Shown here: piece after piece, positions 44,355 to 53,594 of the stretch
Layout of the letters: every line of letters begins with the position of its first letter
Numbering within the stretch: position 1 is the first letter of the stretch
DNA from: Lacrimispora sphenoides JCM 1415
GTDB taxonomy: Bacteria > Bacillota > Clostridia > Lachnospirales > Lachnospiraceae
NCBI RefSeq assembly: GCF_900105615.1
Contig: NZ_LT630003.1
Location: 2,108,001-2,172,000 of the forward strand
Direction: 5' to 3'
DNA length: 64,000 nucleotides
Position numbers and translations under genes: made by a program
Notes under the pieces: generated by a model
Seen by the model: the letters and a program-made list of their open reading frames with translations, nothing else
Database searches by the model: none
Told to the model about the DNA's origin: nothing

Positions 44355-45509
44355 ATGACAACCAACGAAAAAGCTTTATTACTGCATGAAGAATGGAAAG
44401 GAAAGCTGGAAATTATTTCCAAAGCAAAGGTAAAAAGCCGGGAGGATCTGGCCCTTGCTTATACTCCAGGCGTAGCAGAACCCTGCAAAGTTATTGCCGG
44501 GGATCCGGAAGCTGCCTACCTATACACAATCAAATCCAACACCATTGCTGTCGTTTCAGATGGAAGCGCTGTTCTTGGACTTGGTAACATCGGACCTCTG
44601 GCCGCCATGCCCGTTATGGAAGGAAAAGCGGTGCTCTTTAAGGAGTTTGGGGGAATCAATGCCATCCCGATCTGTCTGGATACCCAGGACACCGAAGAGA
44701 TCATTAAGACCGTGGTGAATATTGCGCCCGCTTTCGGCGGAATCAATCTGGAGGATATCTCCGCCCCCCGTTGTTTTGAAATCGAAGAACGGTTAAAAGA
44801 GCTTCTTGACATCCCCGTATTCCATGATGACCAGCACGGAACAGCAATCGTCGTTCTTGCCGGCATTATAAACGCCTTAAAAGTGACAGGAAAGAAAAAA
44901 GAGGAATGCAAAATTGTTGTAAACGGTGCAGGCTCCGCCGGTATCGCCATTACAAAACTCCTTCTGTCCTACGGATTTCTTCATATCACCATGTGTGACC
45001 GTGCAGGAATCCTGGCAAAGGGCATGGAAGGCTTAAACTGGATGCAGGAAAAGATGATGGATGTGACAAATCTGGAAGGAATCCATGGTTCTTTGGCAGA
45101 TGCCATGAAAGGCAGTGATATTTTCGTAGGAGTTTCTGCTCCCGGAATCGTAACGGAAGAAATGGTCGCTTCCATGAATCCTGACGCCATTCTGTTTGCC
45201 ATGGCAAACCCGGTTCCTGAGATCATGCCTGATCTTGCCAAAGCAGCCGGCGCAAAAGTAGTTGGAACCGGAAGGTCTGATTTCCCCAACCAGGTCAATA
45301 ATGTAGTTGTGTTCCCCGGCATCTTTAAAGGTGCATTGGAGGGAAGGGCAACTGCTATTACGGAAGATATGAAGCTTGCTGCCGCAACCGCTATTGCCGG
45401 CCTTGTAGCACCTTCAGAACTGAACGAAAACAATATCCTGCCCGAGGCCTTTGACCCTCGTGTTGCATCTGTCGTGAGCCAGGCCGTCAAAGAATATATC
45501 CGGCAGTAA
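44355..45509 (+). CDS. NAD(P)-dependent malic enzyme
   Basis: 384 residues; oxidative decarboxylation of malate to pyruvate. N-terminal malic domain with the AYTPGVAEPC segment and catalytic Tyr/Lys region, DDQHGTA metal-site region, and a C-terminal Rossmann domain (VNGAGSAGIAI). Short bacterial-type form lacking the phosphotransacetylase extension. Cofactor choice not decided. Divergent from the DUF5717-like gene. Confidence 0.94.
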   Translation: MTTNEKALLLHEEWKGKLEIISKAKVKSREDLALAYTPGVAEPCKVIAGDPEAAYLYTIKSNTIAVVSDGSAVLGLGNIGPLAAMPVMEGKAVLFKEFGGINAIPICLDTQDTEEIIKTVVNIAPAFGGINLEDISAPRCFEIEERLKELLDIPVFHDDQHGTAIVVLAGIINALKVTGKKKEECKIVVNGAGSAGIAITKLLLSYGFLHITMCDRAGILAKGMEGLNWMQEKMMDVTNLEGIHGSLADAMKGSDIFVGVSAPGIVTEEMVASMNPDAILFAMANPVPEIMPDLAKAAGAKVVGTGRSDFPNQVNNVVVFPGIFKGALEGRATAITEDMKLAAATAIAGLVAPSELNENNILPEAFDPRVASVVSQAVKEYIRQ

Positions 45510-45581
45510 AAAATATGAAGGATCTGGTTGAAAGCGGCTTTCACAATCCTAGAATTTACGGCGCAGCAAGCGCGACAATGG

Positions 45582-45631
45582 AGGTATCCCCTTACAGGGA
45601 TACCAAAATGCCCAAAAAGCGCGGGCAGGAA
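45582..45631. repeat. Double-hairpin repeat unit, copy B
   Basis: GGTATCCC-CTTACA-GGGATACC (perfect 8 bp) then TGCCC...GGGCAGGAA: the same unit as at 53.5-58.2 kb in reverse orientation, between the malic enzyme and DUF4364-type genes. Confidence 0.6.
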
Positions 45632-45641
45632 AGAGGTAACT

Positions 45642-46166
45642 ATGCTGTCAGAACCTATGACCCTGTACAAACTAATGATTTTATACATGCTTAAACAGGT
45701 TAATTTCCCCCTGACAAGCGCACAACTGTCAAACTTTTTTCTGGAGCATGAATATACCACATATTTTACGCTCAATCAGGCATTGAATGAACTGCTGGAG
45801 GCCAGACTGCTTCATGTGGAAACAAACCATAACAGCAGCCGGTACGAGATCACCAGGGAAGGGGAAGAAACCCTTTCCTTTTTCGGTAGCAAGATTTCAC
45901 CGGCTATCATCAATGATATGGATGAATATTTAAAAGAGAACAAGTTCCGTCTCCGCAACGAGGTGGGGGTAACCGCTGATTTCTATAAATCCACCAGCCA
46001 TGACTACATCGTCCACTGTCAGGTCCGGGAAGGAAAAAACTGCCTGATAAACCTGGAACTGTCTGTTCCGGATAAGGACCAGGCGGAAATCATGTGTGAC
46101 CACTGGAAATCTAAGAGTCAGGAAATATATGCATTTGCCATGAAAGCACTGATGAGCGGCTCTTAA
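45642..46166 (+). CDS. DUF4364 family protein
   Basis: 174 residues. N-terminal winged-helix-like region (TLYKLMILYMLKQVNFPLTSAQLSNFF, with landmarks ARLLHVETNH and YEITREGEETL that resemble a wing and a PadR/MarR-type hairpin), then a mixed C-terminal domain. Common in Clostridia and probably a DNA-binding regulator, but no target is known. The ATG at 45642 is preceded by AGGAAAGAGG; the frame extends upstream through the repeat unit without a good start. Confidence 0.8.
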   Translation: MLSEPMTLYKLMILYMLKQVNFPLTSAQLSNFFLEHEYTTYFTLNQALNELLEARLLHVETNHNSSRYEITREGEETLSFFGSKISPAIINDMDEYLKENKFRLRNEVGVTADFYKSTSHDYIVHCQVREGKNCLINLELSVPDKDQAEIMCDHWKSKSQEIYAFAMKALMSGS

Positions 46167-46201
46167 CATTTCATCTAACAGAAACATAAGGGGGATTTAT
46201 T

Positions 46202-46516
46202 TTGAGTAAAATTCAGACAAAGAAAACATTATTTCCGAAGATAAATGAACAATATCAGTTACATTTGAAACAATTAGAGAAAAAAAAGTTCCATTTCAAG
46301 GTAAGGTTAATTTTAACCGTCATCCTGCCCGTTTTTATTTTTGTGGTTTTTATCAAAGCAGCAAATACCTTTATCAGGATCAAGATACGAAATCTTTTTT
46401 CCAAGCCGGTTCATAAGTGTATATCCGAGAAACAGGAAGTGCCGGTCCCCATCCAGGGAGAGCCGGTTAAAAAGGAAACGATTCAACCACAGCGGGTTTC
46501 CGATGAGCCCAAGTGA
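46202..46516 (+). CDS. Small single-span membrane protein, unknown
   Basis: 104 residues from a TTG at 46202 with AAGGGGGA upstream. A basic N-terminus (1-38), one hydrophobic span at about 39-56 (LILTVILPVFIFVVF), then a basic and proline-rich tail. No family recognised. The start codon is uncertain. Confidence 0.5.
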   Translation: MSKIQTKKTLFPKINEQYQLHLKQLEKKKFHFKVRLILTVILPVFIFVVFIKAANTFIRIKIRNLFSKPVHKCISEKQEVPVPIQGEPVKKETIQPQRVSDEPK

Positions 46517-46559
46517 AATTTGCTCATTACCCATAGACGAAAAGAGGAGCAATGAAACG

Positions 46560-47522
46560 ATGATTATAGTTGATTTTGCCAGGGAACATATCAGCAAGGC
46601 AAATGAGCTGGCACTGGCCTGCTACAAAGAAGAACTTTGTCAGGTGCCGGCTCTGCCATATGTTGATGCCTTCCCTGATTTGACCTGCTTTGCCGATAAC
46701 GGTATGGGTGTTGCAGCGTTTGAAGATGATGAAATGGTGGGATTTTTATGCGGCGTCAAGCCTTTTGACAATGCGTTTCACTCCACTGACGTTAAGGGTG
46801 TGTTTTCACCTATGTGTGCCAATGCGGCAACCCTTAAGAACAGAGCAAATATTTATGCGTCCATGTATCAGGATGCTGCCCGCAAATGGGTGCGTGCAGG
46901 CGCAGTCAGTCATGGTATTTGCTTATACGCACATGACGAAATTGTTCAAAACCAGCTTTTTAAATACGGTTTTGGTCTTCGCTGCGTTGATTCAATCCGC
47001 CCTATGGAGCCATTTGATTGCAGGACCAGTGAAGGATACGAGTTCATAGAACTTCAACCAAGCGAGTACGCTTTGGCATATCCGCTTGAACTCATGTTAA
47101 ACAAACATTTTAACAATAGTCCGACTTTCATGAAACGTGAACAGGAAACATTGGATGCCTTTTGTGAAACGTGCATAAAAAATCATGAACGGTGTTTTGT
47201 GTCTCTATACCAGGGCAAAATATGCGCTTATTTAAAAATTTCAGAATCTGGCGAAACCTTTATAACGGAACATCCAAATTACCGCCATATTAACAGTGCG
47301 TTCTGTCTTAAAGAGCATCGAGGCAAAGGATTATATCAAAACCTGCTGAATGAGGTGATAAAAACCTTGAAGGCAGAGGGTTACACCCACCTGGGTGTAG
47401 ACTTTGAGAGCATCAATCCAACGGCATATAGTTTCTGGTCAAAATATTTTACAGCTTATACCCATGGTGTTGTACGCCGTATCGATGAACGGATTTTGTC
47501 AGAGAATTCTCACTTAAATTAA
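46560..47522 (+). CDS. GNAT family N-acetyltransferase
   Basis: 320 residues. The C-terminal GNAT fold shows the acetyl-CoA motif in LKEHRGKGLYQNLL and a later HLGVDFESINPTAYSFW segment. The N-terminal half looks like a second, degenerate GNAT domain. Acceptor substrate unknown. ATG at 46560 with AGAGGAG upstream. A bidirectional terminator follows. Confidence 0.82.
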   Translation: MIIVDFAREHISKANELALACYKEELCQVPALPYVDAFPDLTCFADNGMGVAAFEDDEMVGFLCGVKPFDNAFHSTDVKGVFSPMCANAATLKNRANIYASMYQDAARKWVRAGAVSHGICLYAHDEIVQNQLFKYGFGLRCVDSIRPMEPFDCRTSEGYEFIELQPSEYALAYPLELMLNKHFNNSPTFMKREQETLDAFCETCIKNHERCFVSLYQGKICAYLKISESGETFITEHPNYRHINSAFCLKEHRGKGLYQNLLNEVIKTLKAEGYTHLGVDFESINPTAYSFWSKYFTAYTHGVVRRIDERILSENSHLN

Positions 47523-47524
47523 TA

Positions 47525-47564
47525 AAAAAGCTGATTCAGTTTTATCATCCTGAATCAGCTTTTT
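47525..47564. terminator. Bidirectional terminator
   Basis: AAAAAGCTGATTCAG and CTGAATCAGCTTTTT form a perfect 15-bp stem with a 10-base loop between the convergent GNAT and amino acid ABC ATPase genes. Confidence 0.9.
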
Positions 47565-47565
47565 C

Positions 47566-48309
47566 TTATCCCTGCATAAACCGGTTTAAAAACTCTTTTG
47601 TTGAATTTTTCTTTGGATTCCCAAAGATATCAGCTGGAGCGCCTTCTTCTTCAATGACGCCGCCTGCCATATAAACCACACGGCTGGACACATCCCTGGC
47701 AAATGCCATTTCATGAGTTACGATGATCATGGTAAGGCCTTCCTTTGCCAAAGTTCTCATAACTGCCAGTACTTCCCCTACCATCTGGGGATCCAGTGCG
47801 GAGGTTGGCTCGTCAAACAGCAGGATCTCCGGTTCCATTGCCAAGGCTCTTGCAATGGCCACTCTCTGCTTCTGCCCGCCGGAAAGCTGCTTTGGCTTTG
47901 CATTGATGTAAGGAGCCATACCTACCTTCTCCAGATACATCATCGCCTTCTTTCTGGCTTCTTCCTTATCTTTTTTTAAGACCTTTATCTGGCCTACCAG
48001 ACAGTTTTCCAAAACAGTCATGTTATTGAATAAATTAAAACTCTGGAATACCATACCTACTTTCGTACGATAGGAAGGAACGTTCATCTTCCGGTCCGTA
48101 ATGTCTACATCATGGTACATGATTTCGCCGGTAGTAGGAGTTTCCAGCAGATTGATGCAGCGCAGCAGCGTTGACTTTCCGGAACCGGAGGCTCCGATAA
48201 TACAGGTCACATCTCCGGCATTGACAGAGAAATCAATGTCCCGCAGCACTACATTCGTTCCAAAGGTCTTGCTCAAATGATGAATCTCTAAAACTTTTCC
48301 GCCTGCCAT
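47566..48309 (-). CDS. Polar amino acid ABC transporter ATP-binding protein
   Basis: 247-residue GlnQ/HisP-type ATPase: Walker [10 protein letters not shown], signature LSGGQKQR, Walker [13 protein letters not shown]. Powers uptake through the permease encoded immediately upstream (adjacent stop and start). AAGGAGG precedes the ATG. Confidence 0.94.
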   Translation of the reverse strand: MAGGKVLEIHHLSKTFGTNVVLRDIDFSVNAGDVTCIIGASGSGKSTLLRCINLLETPTTGEIMYHDVDITDRKMNVPSYRTKVGMVFQSFNLFNNMTVLENCLVGQIKVLKKDKEEARKKAMMYLEKVGMAPYINAKPKQLSGGQKQRVAIARALAMEPEILLFDEPTSALDPQMVGEVLAVMRTLAKEGLTMIIVTHEMAFARDVSSRVVYMAGGVIEEEGAPADIFGNPKKNSTKEFLNRFMQG

Positions 48310-49110
48310 TTATTTATCCTCCTTCTCTTTAGGATCTGGGAATTTAACCATGCCGCTGGTATAAGCCAGGGTATCCGTGGTCGCCAGATCGTAGCTGTCT
48401 GGACCATCCATCTTCTTCTCCCAGTGACGAAGGATTCTTGAACAGGTAAAGGTCAGGATAAAATAAATGATCATAGTGATGCCAAATGCTTCAAAATAGG
48501 TATAATATGCGCCTGCAACGCCCTTTGTGGCATAAAACAGCTCCACAACGCCGATCACAGAAAGCACGCAGGTATCCTTAATGTTGATGATTAAGTTATT
48601 GCCGATCTGAGGCATGATATTGCGCAGTGCCTGGGGCATGATAACATTGACCATCGTCTGAAAATGGGTCATGCCGATGGCCTTGGCTCCCTCAGTCTGT
48701 CCCTGGTCAATGGAAAGGATTCCTCCTCTCACGGTCTCAGCCATATAAGCCCCCGTATTAATGGACACGATGAAATAAGCAGCAAAAGCGGTGGACATGT
48801 TAATGCCAAACAATACGGAAGAACCGTAAAATATAAACATGGCCTGAACCATCATTGGCGTTCCGCGGAATACCTCTACATAAACATTTAAAATGAATTT
48901 TACTAACTTTAACAAAAACCTTTTTATAGGATTGTCACTTTTTATAACCGGAATCGTCTGGATAATTCCTACGGCAAAACCAATGATGCAGCCGATGAAT
49001 GTGCCGACAATGGCGATTGCCATAGTCTTTCCCGCCCCGTTTAAAAAGGACGGGCCATAATGCTGCAGTATAAATACTATTCTTCCAAAAAAATCTGATG
49101 GCAAAGACAT
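48310..49110 (-). CDS. Polar amino acid ABC transporter permease
   Basis: 266 residues, HisM/GlnP family, five membrane spans and the EAA loop near EGAKAIGMTHFQTMVNVIMPQA. A charged C-terminal tail of about 35 residues extends beyond the usual end. Works as a homodimer with the ATPase and the binding protein of the same operon. Confidence 0.93.
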   Translation of the reverse strand: MSLPSDFFGRIVFILQHYGPSFLNGAGKTMAIAIVGTFIGCIIGFAVGIIQTIPVIKSDNPIKRFLLKLVKFILNVYVEVFRGTPMMVQAMFIFYGSSVLFGINMSTAFAAYFIVSINTGAYMAETVRGGILSIDQGQTEGAKAIGMTHFQTMVNVIMPQALRNIMPQIGNNLIINIKDTCVLSVIGVVELFYATKGVAGAYYTYFEAFGITMIIYFILTFTCSRILRHWEKKMDGPDSYDLATTDTLAYTSGMVKFPDPKEKEDK

Positions 49111-49207
49111 ATACTACCTTCTCCTTCTCGTACTTCGTCGAAACAGAACAAGCGGCACGAAATTAGAACACTCTTCTCCCGTGCCTGCAAGCCCTGATTC
49201 TATTTTT

Positions 49208-49252
49208 ATTCCTGCAAGCAATGAGCCAGGTGCAGGAATGTTTACATTCCTG
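49208..49252 (-). promoter_or_regulatory. Mutually exclusive hairpins in the binding-protein/permease gap
   Basis: CAGGAATGT/ACATTCCTG (49233-49252) and ATTCCTGCA/TGCAGGAAT (49208-49239) are both perfect 9-bp pairings sharing one arm, so only one can form. The gap is 176 bases and holds no gene. It may tune permease expression relative to the binding protein, or protect the upstream message. Confidence 0.5.
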
Positions 49253-49286
49253 AACCCGAACTATGCCTTAAGGTATTTTACCTGGA

Positions 49287-50168
49287 TTACTTTGATAATG
49301 GCTGAACGGAAATTGCTTCTTCCATCATCTTGTTAAAATCGTCCTTGCTCATTTTGGCAAGTACTCCGTTTATGGCATCCTTTAATTCCGTATTGCCCTT
49401 CTTCAAAGAAATACCGATGTTCACGTCTTCATCAGAAACCTTAAACTCACCCTCTGTTCCGGTGAAATCAAGGAGCTTGAAGTCAGGATAAGCAACCAGC
49501 GCTGCCTGTCCGGTAGGCTTGTCTGTCACTACCAGGTCACATCTTCCGGAGCTTAAAGATACCAGCATGGCTGGTGCGGATTCCTGGGCAGGCTGAATGT
49601 CTGCACTTGGAATCTGAGGCAGGCAGTTGTCATACCAGATTGTATTTAGCTGGGAAGTGCAGGTTGCTCCGGAAAAATCGGAAACACTCTTTGCATTCTC
49701 ATACTTGCCTCCGGCTTTCACCAGGGTCACAATGGTCGCATAATAGTAAGGATCTGTAAAATCAACAGACTGCATACGCTCTGCTGTAACGGACTGACCG
49801 GCGATAACACAGTCAACCTTTCCGGACTGAACGGCAGGAACAAGGGAATCCCAGTCCAGCTTAACGATCTCCAGTCCATAGCCCAGTTCCTCTGCTATCT
49901 TTTTTGCCATCATGACGTCATAGCCATAAGCAAAATCAGAGCTTCCGGATATAGGAACGGCTCCGCCTGCATCTGTCGGCTGGGTCCAGTTATATGGTGC
50001 GTAGCTGCACTCCATGGCAACCTTTAATACCTTATTGTCTCCCGTCTCCTTGCCGGCTGCCGCGGACGTGCCTGTACCGGCATTACCGCTTCCGCAGGCA
50101 GTCAGAAAGGACGCTGCCAAGGTCGCTGCCATAAGAGTTGATACGATTTTTCTCATTATCTTTTTCAT
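49287..50168 (-). CDS. Polar amino acid ABC transporter substrate-binding lipoprotein
   Basis: 293 residues from the ATG at 50168 (GAGGAG upstream). Lipoprotein signal with lipobox LTAC (Cys25), then the family 3 binding fold (VAMECSYAPYNW, DSLVPAVQSGKVDCVIAG, SVTAERMQSVDFTDPYY). Probably binds a polar or basic amino acid; ligand not predictable. First gene of the operon, with a consensus promoter upstream. Confidence 0.93.
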   Translation of the reverse strand: MKKIMRKIVSTLMAATLAASFLTACGSGNAGTGTSAAAGKETGDNKVLKVAMECSYAPYNWTQPTDAGGAVPISGSSDFAYGYDVMMAKKIAEELGYGLEIVKLDWDSLVPAVQSGKVDCVIAGQSVTAERMQSVDFTDPYYYATIVTLVKAGGKYENAKSVSDFSGATCTSQLNTIWYDNCLPQIPSADIQPAQESAPAMLVSLSSGRCDLVVTDKPTGQAALVAYPDFKLLDFTGTEGEFKVSDEDVNIGISLKKGNTELKDAINGVLAKMSKDDFNKMMEEAISVQPLSK

Positions 50169-50220
50169 AACTTTTTTCTCCTCTTCCAACCAAATTAATT
50201 TCTATACAATAAATAGATTC

Positions 50221-50249
50221 ATTATAAAAAGATTTTCACTCCTTGTCAA
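50221..50249 (-). promoter_or_regulatory. Consensus sigma-A promoter of the amino acid ABC operon
   Basis: Minus strand TTGACA, 17 bases, TATAAT, both perfect. Confidence 0.85.
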
Positions 50250-50301
50250 GACTATTCGCGGGTTCTGAGATTATACGTTGTTTTATAAAGCACCGGGCAT
50301 A

Positions 50302-51939
50302 CTACCGACTGCGCTCCTGCGGACCGGATGCCGGAACCGGCACAAATGCGCAGCCTCCATACGAAGCAGGTCGATGAGTAATCTCCATCTGGCCATCATC
50401 AGCCAGAAAATACGTCTCGTCAACCACTCCGCCCTTATTCATCCACACCGTATCGACATGATACCAGTTGCCGTCGATTCGCACCATATTCCATACATGA
50501 GCGCCATCAACAGTTTCCCCGACAATACAAATACAGTCCACGCCCGCTTCTCTGGAAAGCAGCGCAAAGGCGGCGGAAAGTCCCTCGTAATTGGCCCTGC
50601 CCTCCACTAGCGCACCATATGCGGTGGCCCATTCCGGATCAGGAACCGCGACCCTGATAGTAACGCCGTTGCTGTCCTGAAATTCTGTCTGCGGCATTTC
50701 ACCGTTGTATGGCGTCACATGTTCCACCAGGTACTGCGCAAGGTAATAACATTTTTCCCGATCGGTGAGGTCTGGCGGCATACCCGAGACAAGTTCAGCA
50801 GCTGCGTCCCAGGCCTCAAAATATTGGGGATTTGTATCGCTGATGATCCTGCCTGCATATACGTTACGGACTGGACCAGCATCGTCGGTGGCATAACGCC
50901 AGGGCTGCCTGTTTTTCTGATAATAAGTTACGGCCCCGTACAGTGAGAGCACTCGCTGGTATCCCTCTGCTGTGAGCGGTTCGGGGAGATAAAAGCTATG
51001 GGTGCTTTCCTCGCCTCGCGCCACAGCCACGCTATAATATTCACCATACAACAGATCGAAAGCCTTCTGCTCATCGGTCGTCAGCAGATCATAACCGTAA
51101 ATCTCAGTACACCTTCTGACAATCAGATCTCCATACAGCCATGAACCGTCAGGCAAACTGGCAGAGGATAAACCGGACGGACCGGTCAATGTGGTTCCGG
51201 CTGCATTGGTGACAGACACCACCGTATGGGTACCGGGCAGATACTCCACACAGTATTCGGTCTGCATCAGAGTATCAGACTGAAGGTTACTCTTTACACA
51301 ACGGAGTGTCCCCACATCAGAAGAGAAATAGTAGTATTCCTTATCCGGAACAATCACATAATCATTTGTGTTGTCGAGCGGACGGTCCGTGGGAAGGAAT
51401 TTCCCCTTGTATATAAGGGGTTTGCCTGTACGCAACAGAGAGAGATCGCTGTAGAGTGAAATTGTCTCACGCGGCGCAGAACTGAAAAAGAGACATTGTA
51501 CTACAAACGTGATTTCTATTGCCAGCAGTACATAGAAAAATACACGAATCTTCCAACCCGTGGATTTATGCTCTATGTACCGCTCATATTGCATGAGGTA
51601 TGTCTTGCGGCGTTCTTCTGCAGCCAGCAAGTCTGAAACGCGCAGCAGCTCCCTTTTTTCCCGTATGGGTCCTATAATCGAAGCGATTATGTATAGCAGT
51701 AGACAGATTACCGGGGGCAGAAGCAGAAATATAATAGAAGCGGAATTGCCATAAAACTCTGCACGCAGCTGTGCTGAAACAGGTTCATCGCCAAAAGAAA
51801 ACAAAAGCCTGCAGACAGGTTTGGCGAGCAGTATCAGCGCATAGCACACTGCACTGGACAGAAGCGGCAGCAACCAGAACTTCTTCCCTTTTTTTGATTC
51901 TGAACCGGCGGCTTTGGACCGGGTGTATCGAATCTCCAT
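50302..51939 (-). CDS. Membrane protein with transglutaminase-like domain lacking the catalytic cysteine
   Basis: 545 residues. Three membrane spans (about 21-40, 68-90, 132-153) precede a large extracytoplasmic part and a transglutaminase-like domain near 395-500. The line AYGALVEGRANYEGLSAAF matches the usual L-V-x-G-x-A-x-C-x-G-x-A pattern but with Tyr451 where the catalytic Cys is expected. His481 (GAHVWN) and Asp496 (WYHVD) of the triad remain. It is therefore probably a non-catalytic binding or folding module. It follows another membrane protein by 18 bases and looks like a pair with it. Confidence 0.75.
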   Translation of the reverse strand: MEIRYTRSKAAGSESKKGKKFWLLPLLSSAVCYALILLAKPVCRLLFSFGDEPVSAQLRAEFYGNSASIIFLLLPPVICLLLYIIASIIGPIREKRELLRVSDLLAAEERRKTYLMQYERYIEHKSTGWKIRVFFYVLLAIEITFVVQCLFFSSAPRETISLYSDLSLLRTGKPLIYKGKFLPTDRPLDNTNDYVIVPDKEYYYFSSDVGTLRCVKSNLQSDTLMQTEYCVEYLPGTHTVVSVTNAAGTTLTGPSGLSSASLPDGSWLYGDLIVRRCTEIYGYDLLTTDEQKAFDLLYGEYYSVAVARGEESTHSFYLPEPLTAEGYQRVLSLYGAVTYYQKNRQPWRYATDDAGPVRNVYAGRIISDTNPQYFEAWDAAAELVSGMPPDLTDREKCYYLAQYLVEHVTPYNGEMPQTEFQDSNGVTIRVAVPDPEWATAYGALVEGRANYEGLSAAFALLSREAGVDCICIVGETVDGAHVWNMVRIDGNWYHVDTVWMNKGGVVDETYFLADDGQMEITHRPASYGGCAFVPVPASGPQERSR

Positions 51940-51957
51940 ATATATCCATCCTTAAAA

Positions 51958-52824
51958 TCATTCGTTTACTATTTGTAGTATTACTTTGCTGCCCGGCAAG
52001 TATTTGATCACGAAAGGGTAGATTCCGTCATCATACACCGTCGCCTTATATTGCAAACGGCTCATGACATAATATTCTTCTTCGGCGTCAAGATAGATAA
52101 GAACCGTGTCACGGCCTAAGAAGTCTTTTCCATTTTTATAATAATAGACCGGGTAATCGTCAGCGTAATAATCCCAACCGTATTCGTCATGGAGCACCCG
52201 CCGCAATTCAGACGCCACATCCTCCTGGTCTGTTTCATGGATGATCTGTCCGTATGCCATTGCTATCACATCCTCCTCGGTAACCGTTCGGGTAAGGTAT
52301 TCACCATCCCTTACCCTTGGAAGGTCTTTTGCCAAGGAAATAAATTGTACAGCCACAAATGCAGAAACAAGAGTGATTGTTATGAAAAAGACAATGCGGT
52401 AAGCCGGTTCGACTCTCCGTTCGAACAGCTTACACGGCAGGGCTGCCCAGGTATGCCATTGGAATATCAGTCCAAGAATGAAGAGAGCGTTGATAACATT
52501 CGGCAGAAGCACTGCAAAATAGTTGTAATACAAAAAGCGTTGCGACAGAAACGCAAAAAGGTCGAGAAGCTTCAGCGGAAACACAGGCTGAATCAAAAAG
52601 TTGAAAGCCAGCATGATCACAGTTGATCGGACGATACGGCGGTAGGACTTATGGCCCACGAGTCCGTCCAGGATGCAGCTTAAGTAGAATCGGCGGCGCA
52701 ATGGTGTTATCTGCGCCCTGTTTTCAATAAAAAATTGCATTGCGTCTTCAAATTCTCCGCGGGACATAAGCCATGAGAGCCTATCCTGTGCATCGTCAAG
52801 CATACCATGCGATTCATAATTCAT
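51958..52824 (-). CDS. Membrane protein of unknown function, partner of the transglutaminase-like protein
   Basis: 288 residues. A soluble N-terminus (1-60), three or four hydrophobic spans between 62 and 170, then an extracytoplasmic or cytoplasmic C-terminal domain rich in Asp and Tyr. I do not recognise a family. GGAGGA precedes the ATG. It lies 63 bases after engB and just before the transglutaminase-like gene. Confidence 0.65.
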   Translation of the reverse strand: MNYESHGMLDDAQDRLSWLMSRGEFEDAMQFFIENRAQITPLRRRFYLSCILDGLVGHKSYRRIVRSTVIMLAFNFLIQPVFPLKLLDLFAFLSQRFLYYNYFAVLLPNVINALFILGLIFQWHTWAALPCKLFERRVEPAYRIVFFITITLVSAFVAVQFISLAKDLPRVRDGEYLTRTVTEEDVIAMAYGQIIHETDQEDVASELRRVLHDEYGWDYYADDYPVYYYKNGKDFLGRDTVLIYLDAEEEYYVMSRLQYKATVYDDGIYPFVIKYLPGSKVILQIVNE

Positions 52825-52887
52825 GCGTAATGTCCTCCGGTAATCTTGATATGGATCGCCTCAATACCCGAAGCATGAATCCATAGG

Positions 52888-53496
52888 TTATTTATGCGGA
52901 TCAACTGCTCCCTCATTTACGGATTCTGAAATGATGTCCCATATTTCTTCCCTGCCCTGCTTGGTCTCGGCGGAAAAGGGAATCACCGTTACTTCGCTTC
53001 CGATCCCAAGCCCCGTGCGAAGGACTTTTAACGATTTCTGCACCTGGCTTCTCTTTATTTTGTCCAGCTTGGTGGCGATGATGATCGGATGATAGCCATT
53101 GTGCACGACCCAATTATACATGGTCTTATCATTCTCCGATGGCTCGTGGCGGATATCGATGAGCAAAAACACACATCGGAGCATGGAGGACTTATGAAGA
53201 TAGTTTTCTATCATCTTCCCCCACTTCGCCTTCACTTCCAGAGATACCTTAGCATAGCCGTAGCCTGGAAGATCCACATAGTACAAAGCATCATTGATGT
53301 TATAAAAATTAATGGTCTGGGTCTTCCCCGGCTGGGACGAAGTTCTGGCAAAGGATTTGCGGTTCATCAGGGCATTTATGAGAGAAGATTTTCCCACATT
53401 GGATTTGCCCGCAAAGGCAAACTCCGGCTTTGTATTCTCCGGAAGCGTACTGGTTATCCCGCACACAGTCTCCAGCTCTACTGATTTAATGATCAT
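52888..53496 (-). CDS. engB: Ribosome biogenesis GTP-binding protein EngB (YsxC)
   Basis: 202-residue GTPase needed for large-subunit assembly. G1 AGKSNVGKSS, G3 DLPGYG, G4 TKLDK and the C-terminal SAE motif are visible. The ATG at 53496 follows AGAGGAAA; the longer frame translates the repeat unit and is not part of the protein. Lies downstream of lon, the usual Firmicute order. Confidence 0.95.
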   Translation of the reverse strand: MIIKSVELETVCGITSTLPENTKPEFAFAGKSNVGKSSLINALMNRKSFARTSSQPGKTQTINFYNINDALYYVDLPGYGYAKVSLEVKAKWGKMIENYLHKSSMLRCVFLLIDIRHEPSENDKTMYNWVVHNGYHPIIIATKLDKIKRSQVQKSLKVLRTGLGIGSEVTVIPFSAETKQGREEIWDIISESVNEGAVDPHK

Positions 53497-53507
53497 ATGG
53501 TTTCCTC

Positions 53508-53587
53508 TTTCCTGCCCATGTTCTTTGGGCATAAAGGTATACCCGAAGGGTATTTCCTCTTTCCTGCCCATGTTTTCTGGGCATACC
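53508..53587. repeat. Double-hairpin repeat unit, copies C1 and C2 (partial)
   Basis: C1: TGCCCA-TGTTCTT-TGGGCA, then GGTATACCC-GAA-GGGTATTTCCT. C2 repeats the first hairpin only, about 51 bases later. Lies between lon and engB. Confidence 0.7.
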
Positions 53588-53594
53588 TGTGCTT

